This document shows, in pieces, positions 8,999 through 16,643 of a DNA stretch of 32,474 nucleotides. Numbering within the stretch: the stretch's first letter is position 1; the number at the start of each line of letters is the position of its first letter. Source of the DNA: Pseudorhodobacter antarcticus (GTDB lineage Bacteria > Pseudomonadota > Alphaproteobacteria > Rhodobacterales > Rhodobacteraceae); contig CAMBWO010000011.1 in the NCBI GenBank assembly GCA_945871285.1, forward strand, positions 1 to 32,474, written 5' to 3'. The notes beneath the pieces are model-generated. The model was given only the letters and a program-made list of their open reading frames with translations, searched no databases and was not told where the DNA came from. The translations under genes and the position numbers were made by a program.

Positions 8999-9027
8999 TT
9001 GAAGCCCGCCCCAAAGTTTGATCAAAT
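8999..9027 (+). promoter_or_regulatory. candidate gabT promoter with short palindrome
   Basis: TTGAAG (8999-9004), a 17-bp spacer and TCAAAT (9022-9027) resemble a sigma-70 promoter upstream of gabT. The -10 region overlaps the palindrome TTTGATCAAA (9018-9027), a possible operator. It would leave a leader of only about 15-20 nt. This is pattern-based only. Confidence 0.35.
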
Positions 9028-9048
9028 ATGCCAAACGAGGAGCCCCCG

Positions 9049-10326
9049 ATGAAAAACGCCGAGATTGCCCGCCGCCGCACCGATGCCATTTCCACCGGCA
9101 TCGGGGTGCAAACCCAGATCTATGTCGACCGCGCCCTGAACTCCGAAGTCTGGGATATCGAGGGCAACCGCTATATCGACTTTGCCGCCGGCATCGCCGT
9201 CGTGAACACCGGCCACTGCCACCCCAAGGTGATGGCCGCCGTGACCGAGCAACTCAGCCGCTTCACCCACACCTGCCACCAGGTCCTGCCGTATGAAAAC
9301 TACGTCCGCTTGGCCGAACGCCTGAACGCCGCCGTCCCCGGCGACTGGCCCAAGAAAACCGTCTTTGTCACCACCGGCGCCGAGGCTGTTGAAAACGCCG
9401 TCAAGGTCGCCCGCATCGCGACGGGGCGCAACGCCGTCATCGCCTTTGGCGGCGCCTTCCACGGCCGCACCCTGCTGGGCATGTCCCTGACCGGCAAAGT
9501 CGACCCCTACAAAAAGGGTTTCGGCGCCATGATGCCCGACGTCTACCACGTCCCCTTCCCGCAAGAGGTGCACAACGTCACCACCGCCGACGCGATGGCC
9601 GGCCTGACCAAGCTCTTCAAGGCCGACCTCGACCCCTCCCGCGTCGCCGCCATCATCTTTGAACCCGTGCAGGGCGAAGGCGGCTTCTACCCCGCCCCCC
9701 TCGACCTCGTCCGCGCCATCCGCAAGCTGTGCGACGACCACGGCATCGTGATGATTGCCGACGAAGTGCAAACCGGCTTTGCCCGCACCGGCCACATGTT
9801 CGCGATGGAAGGTTACGGCGTCGCCGCCGACATCACCACCATGGCCAAGGGCCTCGCCGGCGGCCTGCCCCTCGCCGCGCTGACCGGCAAGGCGAGCCTG
9901 ATGGACGCCGCCCACCCCGGCGGCCTTGGCGGCACCTACGGCGGCAACCCCCTCGGCATCGCCGCCGCCAACGCCGTGCTGGATGTGATCGAGGAAGAAC
10001 AACTCTGCTCCCGCGCCAACGAACTTGGCTCTCGCCTGAAACAACACCTCGAAATGATCCGCGCCACCACGCCCGAGATTGTCGACATCCGCGGCCCTGG
10101 CTTCATGGTCGCCGTCGAATTCGCCAACCCCTCGTCGCACGAACCAGACGCAGCCTTCACCACCCGCGTAAGGCTCGAGGCCCAAAAACGCGGCCTGATC
10201 CTCCTCACCTGCGGCGTCTACGGCAACGTGGTGCGGTTCCTCGCCCCCATCACCATCCCCGATGCCCATTTCAAGGAAGCGATGGGGATTTTGGAAGAGT
10301 CGGTCAAAGCGGCACGGGCCGCCTAA
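9049..10326 (+). CDS. gabT: 4-aminobutyrate--2-oxoglutarate transaminase
   Basis: A 425-residue PLP-dependent class III aminotransferase that transfers the amino group of GABA to 2-oxoglutarate, giving succinate semialdehyde. It aligns by eye along its whole length with E. coli GabT: FAAGIAVVNTGHCHPKV, TTGAEAVENAVKVAR, FEPVQGEGGFY, IADEVQTGFARTG and GGLGGTYGGNP. The PLP-binding lysine is Lys267 in TMAKGLAGG. I choose the ATG at 9049 with GAGGAG seven bases upstream, not the ATG at 9028. It stands alone: it diverges from dprA and is followed by a palindromic repeat array. No gabD lies in the window. A related omega-amino acid specificity is possible. Confidence 0.93.
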   Translation: MKNAEIARRRTDAISTGIGVQTQIYVDRALNSEVWDIEGNRYIDFAAGIAVVNTGHCHPKVMAAVTEQLSRFTHTCHQVLPYENYVRLAERLNAAVPGDWPKKTVFVTTGAEAVENAVKVARIATGRNAVIAFGGAFHGRTLLGMSLTGKVDPYKKGFGAMMPDVYHVPFPQEVHNVTTADAMAGLTKLFKADLDPSRVAAIIFEPVQGEGGFYPAPLDLVRAIRKLCDDHGIVMIADEVQTGFARTGHMFAMEGYGVAADITTMAKGLAGGLPLAALTGKASLMDAAHPGGLGGTYGGNPLGIAAANAVLDVIEEEQLCSRANELGSRLKQHLEMIRATTPEIVDIRGPGFMVAVEFANPSSHEPDAAFTTRVRLEAQKRGLILLTCGVYGNVVRFLAPITIPDAHFKEAMGILEESVKAARAA

Positions 10327-10434
10327 GCGGTGCGAGACATCACGCACCCTACCTCAACCCGGTAGGGTGCGCATTCATCACGCACCTTTAGGGCGACCCT
10401 AAACAAGCGGTGCGCGATAAATGCGCACCCTGCG
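10327..10434. repeat. REP-like array of alternating GGTGCG/CGCACC palindromes
   Basis: Immediately after the gabT stop, six hexamers alternate in orientation: GGTGCG at 10329, CGCACC at 10343, GGTGCG at 10366, CGCACC at 10381, GGTGCG at 10409 and CGCACC at 10424. They form nested hairpins: CGCACCCTACC/GGTAGGGTGCG (11 bp, 10343-10371), TTTAGGG-CGA-CCCTAAA (10387-10403) and GGTGCGC-GATAAAT-GCGCACC (10409-10429). The copies GCGGTGCGAGACATCACGCACCCT and GCGGTGCGCGATAAATGCGCACCCT are imperfect direct repeats. It resembles dispersed intergenic palindromes (REP/BIME) and may also end gabT transcription. Confidence 0.7.
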
Positions 10435-10440
10435 GTTCTC

Positions 10441-11679
10441 TCATGGCCCCCCGCAACTCGCGGTATCTAGGATAGGGGGTGAGCCTATTTCAAATTCTTG
10501 GCGAGTCACATCGAGAGTCCGGTTGACCTCATACACAAAGAAACTGTTTGGATCGTATAGCGCCTCATTTGGAACGCCCGTAAGGCGGACGACCGGCTTC
10601 CCATCGCCGTCCGTCACGAAGACCGGCTCTCCGAACCGAATGCCATCTGGCAACCTGACATTGCCAACCAACATCGCAGTCTCGCCGTCAAAATAGGAAA
10701 GCTCCGTTCCTATATTTGATTTGACGCGCTTGGACGGATCGAAATGCTGCACAACAATAGTACTATCACTTGGTTCCGCGGCTAGACCAGCAACTACATA
10801 GTCGGACCTTGCTCCAATTATTCCGCTGCCAACCCCAACAGGCGAACTGAGCAATTCAGCGGTGTATTTCTCATCCTGCAAATGAACGGAATAGATGCCC
10901 GGTCCAAAGCGAAACTTTTGTATGGCGTCGTTGGCGTTGGTCGCAGGAATCCCGGACGAAGGATAAGCAGCAACGAGAAAGGTATCTTCTGTTAGTGAGG
11001 TCAACTTTCCTGGAAGCCCCAATTCCGGTCCATACATCGGCCTTTGAGCCATTTTCAGGAGTTCTATCAGTTTCATATTGAATAAAGGGGTTCCCTGACT
11101 CTCTGAAATGTAAGGTCCAGAAAAGTACAAGATGCGATCATGTCGCTCGCCAAGGATCATTATTGGGCTTGTAATCGCTTCAGAGCTTGTGATCAAAACC
11201 TCGCAACTTGCAGATTCATCTTGCAGATGTATTTCAAGCAATCGGAACTTTGTCGTTGGCCGTAGAAGGCGCTCTACAACCAACAAACGTTCATCATCTG
11301 CAATAGAAACATCGCTCAAGGAATCCGCGCTACGGATTTCGACAGATATCGAGGAACCGACCGTACCGACAAAGACACTTGATCCTGGGGGCCTGAGTTG
11401 TGTCTGCACTGGTCGATTCAGGGTAACCGCAAAGAGTTTACCTCCAAAGGCGGAGTATTGGAGAAGCATTCTCTCTGAGTCGGACTCGTCACAGGAACTA
11501 ACAAGTGCCAGACTCGACAAAGCCAAAAGGGACGCTATCGAACGATAGCTTATTTTCTTGGGTCGATCCTGAAGCCTAACTCGGTCTGCCAGAATTGCCC
11601 GGCAATAACCCAACGCCAGACCATGCCGCCAACGCCCATTCTGCCCACCCAAACCCCACCCCCGAATCGCCACCTGCAC
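10441..11679 (-). CDS. orphan lipoprotein, possibly beta-propeller-like
   Basis: The ORF has up to 412 residues; I do not recognise a family. A lipoprotein signal is visible near residues 46-63 (SIASLLALSSLALVSSC, Cys as the lipid attachment site), so the mature protein is probably membrane-anchored. The body is beta-rich and has an internal repeat: IHLQDESASCEVLITSSE resembles VHLQDEKYTAELLSSPVG, each followed about 10 residues later by an Ile-Gly-x-Arg-x-Asp-like motif. That pattern would suit a propeller. The start is unclear. The GTG at 11677-11679 has AGGGGG just upstream but leaves a long, GC-rich leader before the signal sequence, and no better start lies nearer. A 60-base sample (11281-11340) is 45% GC against 68% in bioN, suggesting recent acquisition or relaxed selection. 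Confidence 0.65.
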   Translation of the reverse strand: MQVAIRGWGLGGQNGRWRHGLALGYCRAILADRVRLQDRPKKISYRSIASLLALSSLALVSSCDESDSERMLLQYSAFGGKLFAVTLNRPVQTQLRPPGSSVFVGTVGSSISVEIRSADSLSDVSIADDERLLVVERLLRPTTKFRLLEIHLQDESASCEVLITSSEAITSPIMILGERHDRILYFSGPYISESQGTPLFNMKLIELLKMAQRPMYGPELGLPGKLTSLTEDTFLVAAYPSSGIPATNANDAIQKFRFGPGIYSVHLQDEKYTAELLSSPVGVGSGIIGARSDYVVAGLAAEPSDSTIVVQHFDPSKRVKSNIGTELSYFDGETAMLVGNVRLPDGIRFGEPVFVTDGDGKPVVRLTGVPNEALYDPNSFFVYEVNRTLDVTRQEFEIGSPPILDTASCGGP

Positions 11680-11742
11680 ATTCCCCCTAACATCCCCTGA
11701 ACAAACCTTAACAAATTCCCAAGATTCCGTTAATTTCCAAAA

Positions 11743-11758
11743 CGTCCAGATCTGGACG
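11743..11758. promoter_or_regulatory. 16-bp perfect palindrome upstream of bioM
   Basis: CGTCCAGATCTGGACG is self-complementary and ends 41 bp before the bioM ATG, a fitting place for an operator. It does not resemble the alphaproteobacterial BioR box (TTATMKATAA) or the BirA operator, and I found neither in this gap. It could bind an unknown regulator or form a short leader hairpin. Confidence 0.45.
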
Positions 11759-11799
11759 CCCCCCTTCCCAACCCACCCCCAAGGGCGCTATGGAACTCC

Positions 11800-12516
11800 A
11801 TGCCCGCCCCCATCACACTCACCAACGCCTCCTACACTGTGCAGGGCAAGCCCATCCTGCACGACCTGACCCTGACCCTGTCAGAATCCCGCATCGGCAT
11901 CCTCGGCCAGAACGGCTCGGGCAAGACCACGCGCCTCCGCCTCCTCGCCGGCCTCATCGCCCCCGCCTCGGGCACCGTCCGCATCGGCCAAACCGACCCC
12001 GCCAAAGATCGCAAGGCCGCCCTCACCCAAATCGGCATCCTCTTTCAGAACCCCGACCACCAGATCCTTTTCCCGACCGTCGAGGAAGAGCTTGCCTTCG
12101 GCCTCACCCAACAAAACCACCCCAACCCCGCCCAGGCCGTGGCCGACCTCCTCAAACAGGAAAACCGCACCCACTGGGCCAAGGCCCCTACCCATACCCT
12201 CTCCCAAGGCCAGCGCCACTACCTCTGCCTCCTCTCCATCCTCCTGATGAGCCCCCAAACCCTCCTCCTCGACGAACCCTTTGCCGGCCTCGACCTGCCC
12301 ACCCAGGTCCGCCTCAAACGCCGCCTCAAAACCCTGCCCCAACAGATCATCACCATCACCCACGACCCCGCCACCCTGACCGACGCCGACCGCATCCTCT
12401 GGCTCGACCAAGGCCACCTCCACGCCGACGGCCCGCCCGCCGAAATCCTCCCCGCCTTCACCGCCGCCATGACCCAACTGGGGGCGGCCGATGCTGACAC
12501 TGACCTCCCCGCATGA
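11800..12516 (+). CDS. bioM: biotin ECF transporter ATPase BioM
   Basis: A 238-residue ATPase of the energy-coupling-factor group (CbiO-like) that drives biotin uptake with BioN and BioY. Walker A is GQNGSGKTT at residues 36-44. The Q-loop region reads IGILFQNPDHQILFPTVEEE, a typical ECF ATPase motif. The signature is LSQGQRHYLCL, Walker B is LLLDEPFAGLD, and the switch histidine lies in ITHDPATL. The N-terminus is short, as in this family. The ATG at 11800 is the only in-frame start that fits the protein. It is the first gene of bioMNY and overlaps bioN by 26 nt. The coding strand is unusually C-rich. Confidence 0.93.
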   Translation: MPAPITLTNASYTVQGKPILHDLTLTLSESRIGILGQNGSGKTTRLRLLAGLIAPASGTVRIGQTDPAKDRKAALTQIGILFQNPDHQILFPTVEEELAFGLTQQNHPNPAQAVADLLKQENRTHWAKAPTHTLSQGQRHYLCLLSILLMSPQTLLLDEPFAGLDLPTQVRLKRRLKTLPQQIITITHDPATLTDADRILWLDQGHLHADGPPAEILPAFTAAMTQLGAADADTDLPA

Positions 12517-13090
12517 CACCTGGGCGCACCGCCTGCCCGCGGCCCCCAAGATGGTCGCCCTCGCCCTCTGGACCGTCGCCCTCTTCTCCCTGAACACCCT
12601 CCCCCCCCTCCTCGCCGCCACAACGGCCACCGGAGCGCTGATCTTGTCCGGCGGCCTGCCCTTCGCCCGCACCTCGGCGCTGATGCTCCGCCCGCTCTGG
12701 CCCTTCGTCCTGATCGTCGCCCTGTGGCAGGGCTGGCTGGGCGACCCCACATGGGGCGCCGCCCCCATCCTGCGCCTGATCACCGCCGTCGCCGCCGCCA
12801 ATTTCGTCACCATGACGACCCGCCTGTCCGACATGATCACCATCCTCACCACCCTCGCCCGCCCCCTCGCCAGCCTCGGCCTGCCCCCCCGCCGCCTCGC
12901 TCTCGCCCTCGCCCTCGTCCTCCGCTTCATCCCCGTCATGCTGCACCAGATGCAGACCATCCACACCGCCTTTCGTGCCCGCTCGCACCGACGCCCCGGC
13001 TGGCGCGTGATGGTCCCCACCCTCCTCGCCGCCCTCGACGATGCCGACCACGTGGCCGAGGCCTTGCGCGCCCGAGGTGGCACAGGTTAA
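12491..13090 (+). CDS. bioN: biotin ECF transporter transmembrane protein BioN
   Basis: A 199-residue EcfT-family membrane protein that couples the ATPase BioM to the substrate-binding BioY. Hydrophobic segments cover about residues 20-130 (MVALALWTVALFSLNTLPPL and others). The two family coupling motifs near the C-terminus are visible as FRARSHR and LRARGGT (the Ala-Arg-Gly/Ser motifs that sit in ATPase grooves). It starts inside the bioM 3' end (26-nt overlap) with GGGGG upstream, so translation is probably coupled. A stop follows 8 nt before bioY. Like bioM it is extremely C-rich on the plus strand (29 C and 12 G in 12541-12600). Confidence 0.92.
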   Translation: MLTLTSPHDTWAHRLPAAPKMVALALWTVALFSLNTLPPLLAATTATGALILSGGLPFARTSALMLRPLWPFVLIVALWQGWLGDPTWGAAPILRLITAVAAANFVTMTTRLSDMITILTTLARPLASLGLPPRRLALALALVLRFIPVMLHQMQTIHTAFRARSHRRPGWRVMVPTLLAALDDADHVAEALRARGGTG

Positions 13091-13098
13091 GGGGGCCT

Positions 13099-13641
13099 AT
13101 GGAAAAGAACCTGACCCTGATCGCCCTGTTTGCCGCCCTGATCGCGGCACTGGGTCTGTTGCCGGCCATGATGCTGCCGGGCGGCGTGCCCATCACCGCC
13201 CAGTCGCTGGGCATCATGCTGTGTGGCACCGTCCTGGGCTCTCGCCGGGGCGCTTTGGCTGTGCTTTTGTTCCTGCTCATAGTTGCCCTTGGCCTGCCCA
13301 TCCTCAGCGGTGGGCGCGGCGGTATTGGCGTGTTCTTTGGCCCCTCGGTCGGTTTCCTGATAGGTTTCCCCATCGCGGCCTTCGTTGCGGGTCTGGTTGT
13401 CGAACGTCTGAAGGCTCCGATCCTGGTTTCTGCCGGGCTTGGGGCCGTGCTGGGCGGAATGGTGGTTCTGTATCCAATCGGCGCGGTTGGTTGGGCGCTG
13501 ATCCTCGGCAAGACCCTGCCTGAAGTCGGCATCTTCCTTCTTGGCTTTCTGCCCGGCGACCTGATCAAGTGCGCCCTTGCTGCCCTGATCACGCGTGCCA
13601 TCGGGCAAATGCGCCCCGGTGTCCTTCTTTCGCGGGACTAG
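13099..13641 (+). CDS. bioY: biotin transporter substrate-binding (S) component BioY
   Basis: A 180-residue integral membrane protein that binds biotin. It has the family hallmarks PGGVPITAQSLGIMLCGTVL and FFGPSVGFLIGFPIAAFVAG, about six hydrophobic segments, and the usual length. The true start is the ATG at 13099 (MEKNLTLIALFAA), which the ORF track hides inside a longer artefactual frame. The gene follows bioN at 8 nt and completes bioMNY, the arrangement first described in Rhodobacter capsulatus. Its base composition differs sharply from bioM and bioN: 22 C and 21 G in 13141-13200 (see findings). It ends 3 nt before a long palindrome. Confidence 0.94.
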   Translation: MEKNLTLIALFAALIAALGLLPAMMLPGGVPITAQSLGIMLCGTVLGSRRGALAVLLFLLIVALGLPILSGGRGGIGVFFGPSVGFLIGFPIAAFVAGLVVERLKAPILVSAGLGAVLGGMVVLYPIGAVGWALILGKTLPEVGIFLLGFLPGDLIKCALAALITRAIGQMRPGVLLSRD

Positions 13642-13644
13642 AGC

Positions 13645-13681
13645 GGATTTTCTTCAATCTGATTCAGTTTGAAGAAAATCC
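13645..13681. terminator. long palindrome between convergent bioY and the peptide ABC operon
   Basis: GGATTTTCTTCAA (13645-13657) pairs perfectly with TTGAAGAAAATCC (13669-13681). An inner CTG/CAG pair surrounds ATT, giving a stem of 13 plus 3 pairs. It lies between two convergent genes and could end transcription from both sides. No separate T-run follows, so a dispersed REP-like element acting as terminator is equally possible. Confidence 0.65.
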
Positions 13682-13732
13682 AAGACAGGCAAGCCATTGG
13701 GTTCTGCGCCCCTCGCACATGCGGAATGCCTG

Positions 13733-14719
13733 TTACGACGGGGCGAGTTTCAGGGGGAAATGGCAGGCGACAGCACGTGCGCCCTCCGAGGCGGTGAGGG
13801 CGGGGCGTTCACTGCGGCAGCGGTCTTGCGCAATGGGGCAGCGCGGGTGAAAGCGGCACCCCGAGGGCGGGGCGATGGGGCTGGGCACATCGCCGGTCAG
13901 GATGATGCGCTGGCGGGTGCCGGTGGCGTTGACCGGTTTGGGGATGGCGGAAATCAGCGCCTGGGTATAGGGATGGGCGGGGTGGGTGAAAATCTCGGTC
14001 GCCTCACCAATTTCGACAATGGACCCCAGATACATCACGGCGATTCGGGTCGAGACCTGGCGCACAACGGACAGGTCGTGGGCGACAAAGACATAGGTCA
14101 GTTTCAGGCGGTCTTGCAGGTCGGATAACAGGTTCACAATCTGCGCCTGCACCGACACATCCAGCGCCGAGACGGGTTCATCGAGGATGACCATCTTGGG
14201 TTCCAGAGCGATGGCGCGGGCGATGCCGATGCGTTGCCGTTGACCGCCCGAGAATTCGTGGGGGTAGCGGTGGGCGTGGTCGGGCAAGAGGCCGACTTGA
14301 TCCAAGAGTTCGGCAACGCGGGCCTTTTCCTGCGCCGGGGTCAGGTTCAGGTGGATGCGCAGGGGTTCGGCGATCAGGTCTTGCACCCGGCGGCGGGGGT
14401 TGAGGGAGGCGTAGGGGTCTTGGAACACCATCTGGATCTTGCGGCGCAGCGGGCGCATTTCGCGCGGGCTGAGGTGCGAAATATCGGTGCCGTCGAAGAT
14501 GAGGGTGCCTTCGGAGATGTCGTAAAGCCGCGACAGGCAGCGGCCGAGGGTGGATTTGCCGCAGCCGGATTCGCCCACCAATCCAAGGGTTTCGCCGGGC
14601 ATGATGTGAAGGTTGACGCCATCGACCGCCTGCACGGTGCGCAGGCCTTGACGCGAAAAGCGGGTGCCGACGCGGAAGCGTTTGGACAGGTTGGTGACGG
14701 TGTAAAGGGGGGCTGTCAT
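13733..14719 (-). CDS. peptide-type ABC transporter ATPase (DppF/OppF-like)
   Basis: A 328-residue ATPase, the last gene of the amide/peptide operon. Walker A is GESGCGKST, the signature is FSGGQRQRIGIARAI and Walker B is MVILDEPVSALD. The C-terminal oligopeptide/dipeptide extension is present (HPYTQALISAIPKP), with the cysteine-containing segment GCRFHPRCPIAQDRC and a later Cys that mark this subfamily. I start it at the ATG at 14719, which overlaps the upstream stop as ATGA, rather than 21 bases further upstream. It pairs with the next ATPase to power the two permeases. Nickel or opine relatives share this architecture, so substrate is not defined by this subunit. Confidence 0.9.
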   Translation of the reverse strand: MTAPLYTVTNLSKRFRVGTRFSRQGLRTVQAVDGVNLHIMPGETLGLVGESGCGKSTLGRCLSRLYDISEGTLIFDGTDISHLSPREMRPLRRKIQMVFQDPYASLNPRRRVQDLIAEPLRIHLNLTPAQEKARVAELLDQVGLLPDHAHRYPHEFSGGQRQRIGIARAIALEPKMVILDEPVSALDVSVQAQIVNLLSDLQDRLKLTYVFVAHDLSVVRQVSTRIAVMYLGSIVEIGEATEIFTHPAHPYTQALISAIPKPVNATGTRQRIILTGDVPSPIAPPSGCRFHPRCPIAQDRCRSERPALTASEGARAVACHFPLKLAPS

Positions 14720-15675
14720 TGGGCGCTCGGCAGGATGCAAGCGGCGGCATGGGCGCCGCCGATCAGGGGGGGCTTGGCGTCGTCGCAGATGGACAGGCGC
14801 TGCGGGCAGCGCGGGGCAAAGGCGCAGCCTTTGGGCAGGATGAGGAGCGAGGGAGGCGAGCCTGCGATGGAGCGCAGGCGGTCGGGGCGGGGGCCGTCCA
14901 ACGGTGGGATCGAGTCCAGCAATGCGAGAGTGTAGGGGTGGCGGGGGTCGGCAAAGAGGGCGGTCTTGTCGGCCCGTTCGACGATGCGGCCCGCATACAT
15001 CACCATCACCCGGTCGGCGAGTTCGGCCATCACGCCCAAATCATGCGTGATGAAGATGATCGATGAGCCGTGTTTGTTTTGCAGGTTGCGCAATAGATCC
15101 AGGATTTGCGCCTGCACCGTCACATCCAGCGCTGTGGTGGGTTCATCGGCGACCAGAAGGGTGGGGTTGCAGGTCAGGGCCATGGCGATGACCGCCCGCT
15201 GACGCATGCCGCCCGACAATTGGTGCGGATAGCGATGGACGGCTTCGGAGGGTTTGGGGATGCCAACCTCCTCCAGCAGGTCAATCGCTTGGAACCACGC
15301 CTGTTTGCGGCTGACCTTTTGATGGGTCAGGATCTGTTCGGCGATCTGCCAGCCGATGGTGTAGACCGGGGTCAGCGCCGTCATCGGGTCTTGAAAGATC
15401 ATCGCGATCTGGCTGCCGCGCAGGTGGCGCATCTCGCGCTGCTTCATGCCGACCAGTTCCAGGCCCTTGTACTTGATCGAGCCTTCGATGATGGCATTGG
15501 GATCGGTGATCAGGCCCATGACGGCCAGAACCGTCACCGTCTTGCCCGAACCGCTTTCGCCGACGATGCCCAGCAGCTCGCCCTGATCGACGTCAAAGTT
15601 GACGCCGTCCAACACGCGGACGATGCCGCGTTCGGTGCGGAAGGAGATCGCCAAGTCGCGCACTTGCAAGATCAT
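14716..15675 (-). CDS. peptide-type ABC transporter ATPase (DppD/OppD-like)
   Basis: A 319-residue ATPase with Walker A GESGSGKT, signature LSGGMRQRAVIAMAL and Walker B LLVADEPTTALD. The C-terminal oligopeptide/dipeptide segment HPYTLALLDSIPPL and the cysteine motif GCAFAPRCPQRLSIC are present. Two different ATPases with this tail are the rule in Dpp/Opp systems. The start overlaps the permease stop by four bases (ATGA), and its own stop overlaps the next ATPase start, so all three are translationally coupled. Confidence 0.91.
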   Translation of the reverse strand: MILQVRDLAISFRTERGIVRVLDGVNFDVDQGELLGIVGESGSGKTVTVLAVMGLITDPNAIIEGSIKYKGLELVGMKQREMRHLRGSQIAMIFQDPMTALTPVYTIGWQIAEQILTHQKVSRKQAWFQAIDLLEEVGIPKPSEAVHRYPHQLSGGMRQRAVIAMALTCNPTLLVADEPTTALDVTVQAQILDLLRNLQNKHGSSIIFITHDLGVMAELADRVMVMYAGRIVERADKTALFADPRHPYTLALLDSIPPLDGPRPDRLRSIAGSPPSLLILPKGCAFAPRCPQRLSICDDAKPPLIGGAHAAACILPSAQ

Positions 15676-16643
15676 TGGGTGCGTACCCTTGGGTCGAGCA
15701 GGATGTAGACGACATCGACGATGGCATTGGCGAGGACGACAAAGAAGCTGGCATAGAGGACGGTCGTCATGATCACCGGAAGGTCCAGGTTTTGCAGGGC
15801 GTCGAAGGTCAGTTTGCCGACGCCTTGCAGGCCAAAGACCACCTCGGTCAGCAGGGCCGAGCCGCCGACAAGGGCGCCGAAGTCGAGCCCGAACAGGGTG
15901 ACGAAGGAGATGAGCGAGGTGCGCAGGGCGTGGCGCAGCAGGATGCGGGTTTCAGACAGGCCCTTGGCGCGGGCGGTGCGGATGTAATCCTCTTGCAGCG
16001 CCTCGGTGATGCTGGCGCGCAGGATGCGACCGTAAAGACCGATATAGAGGATGGAGAGGGTGAACCACGGGATGATCAGGGTCAGGAACCAGCCCTTGGG
16101 GTCCTCGGAGAACGGTTTGTAGCCCAAGGGCGGCACCCAGGAGAACATCCAGGTGTCGTGAAAGCGGCTTTGCGTGATCAGGTTCATCACCTCGCCCAGC
16201 CAATAGACCGGCATGGAGATGCCGATCAAACCAAGGATCATCAGCAGCTTGTCGATCCAGGTGTCGCGGTAGGCGGCGGCGAGGACGCCGATGATGATGC
16301 TGAACACCACCCACAGGACGGCCGCGCCAATGACCAGTGACAGGGTCACGGGGATGGTGTCCAAGACCGCCGGGACCACCTTCCATCCGCGATTGACGAA
16401 GGAGGTCAGGTCGCCGGTGATGAAGATTTTCTTCATCATGGTCAGGTATTGGACATAGAACGGCTGGTCGAAGCCGAAGGAGATACGGACGGCCTCCAAC
16501 ACTTCCGGGCTGGCGTTGCGGCCAGCAATGCGAGCGGCGGGGTCGACGCCGGGGGTGCCAAAGAATATCAGAAACACCAGCATCGAAATGCCGGCCATGA
16601 CGAACACCATCTGACCGATGCGCTGAAGGATGGCAAAAATCAT
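15672..16643 (-). CDS. peptide-type ABC transporter permease (DppB-like)
   Basis: A 323-residue inner-membrane permease. The first membrane helix (IGQMVFVMAGISMLVFLIFF) is followed by a periplasmic loop typical of DppB/OppB, and later helices form the channel. The cytoplasmic coupling motif is seen in EDYIRTARAKGLSETRILLRH. It begins four bases inside the upstream permease stop and ends four bases inside the ATPase start, so it sits in a tightly coupled operon. The family is certain; the transported compound is unknown. Confidence 0.91.
   Translation of the reverse strand: MIFAILQRIGQMVFVMAGISMLVFLIFFGTPGVDPAARIAGRNASPEVLEAVRISFGFDQPFYVQYLTMMKKIFITGDLTSFVNRGWKVVPAVLDTIPVTLSLVIGAAVLWVVFSIIIGVLAAAYRDTWIDKLLMILGLIGISMPVYWLGEVMNLITQSRFHDTWMFSWVPPLGYKPFSEDPKGWFLTLIIPWFTLSILYIGLYGRILRASITEALQEDYIRTARAKGLSETRILLRHALRTSLISFVTLFGLDFGALVGGSALLTEVVFGLQGVGKLTFDALQNLDLPVIMTTVLYASFFVVLANAIVDVVYILLDPRVRTQ

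Noticed and set aside
11701-11799. Riboswitch or BioR box upstream of bioM
   Set aside because: I found no TTATMKATAA-type box and no conserved aptamer-like structure, only a palindrome and TTAA-containing AT-rich sequence.
13000-13700. Replication origin at the skew change
   Set aside because: No AT-rich unwinding region, DnaA-box cluster or replication gene is visible; the change lies within an operon. It is kept as a composition finding only.
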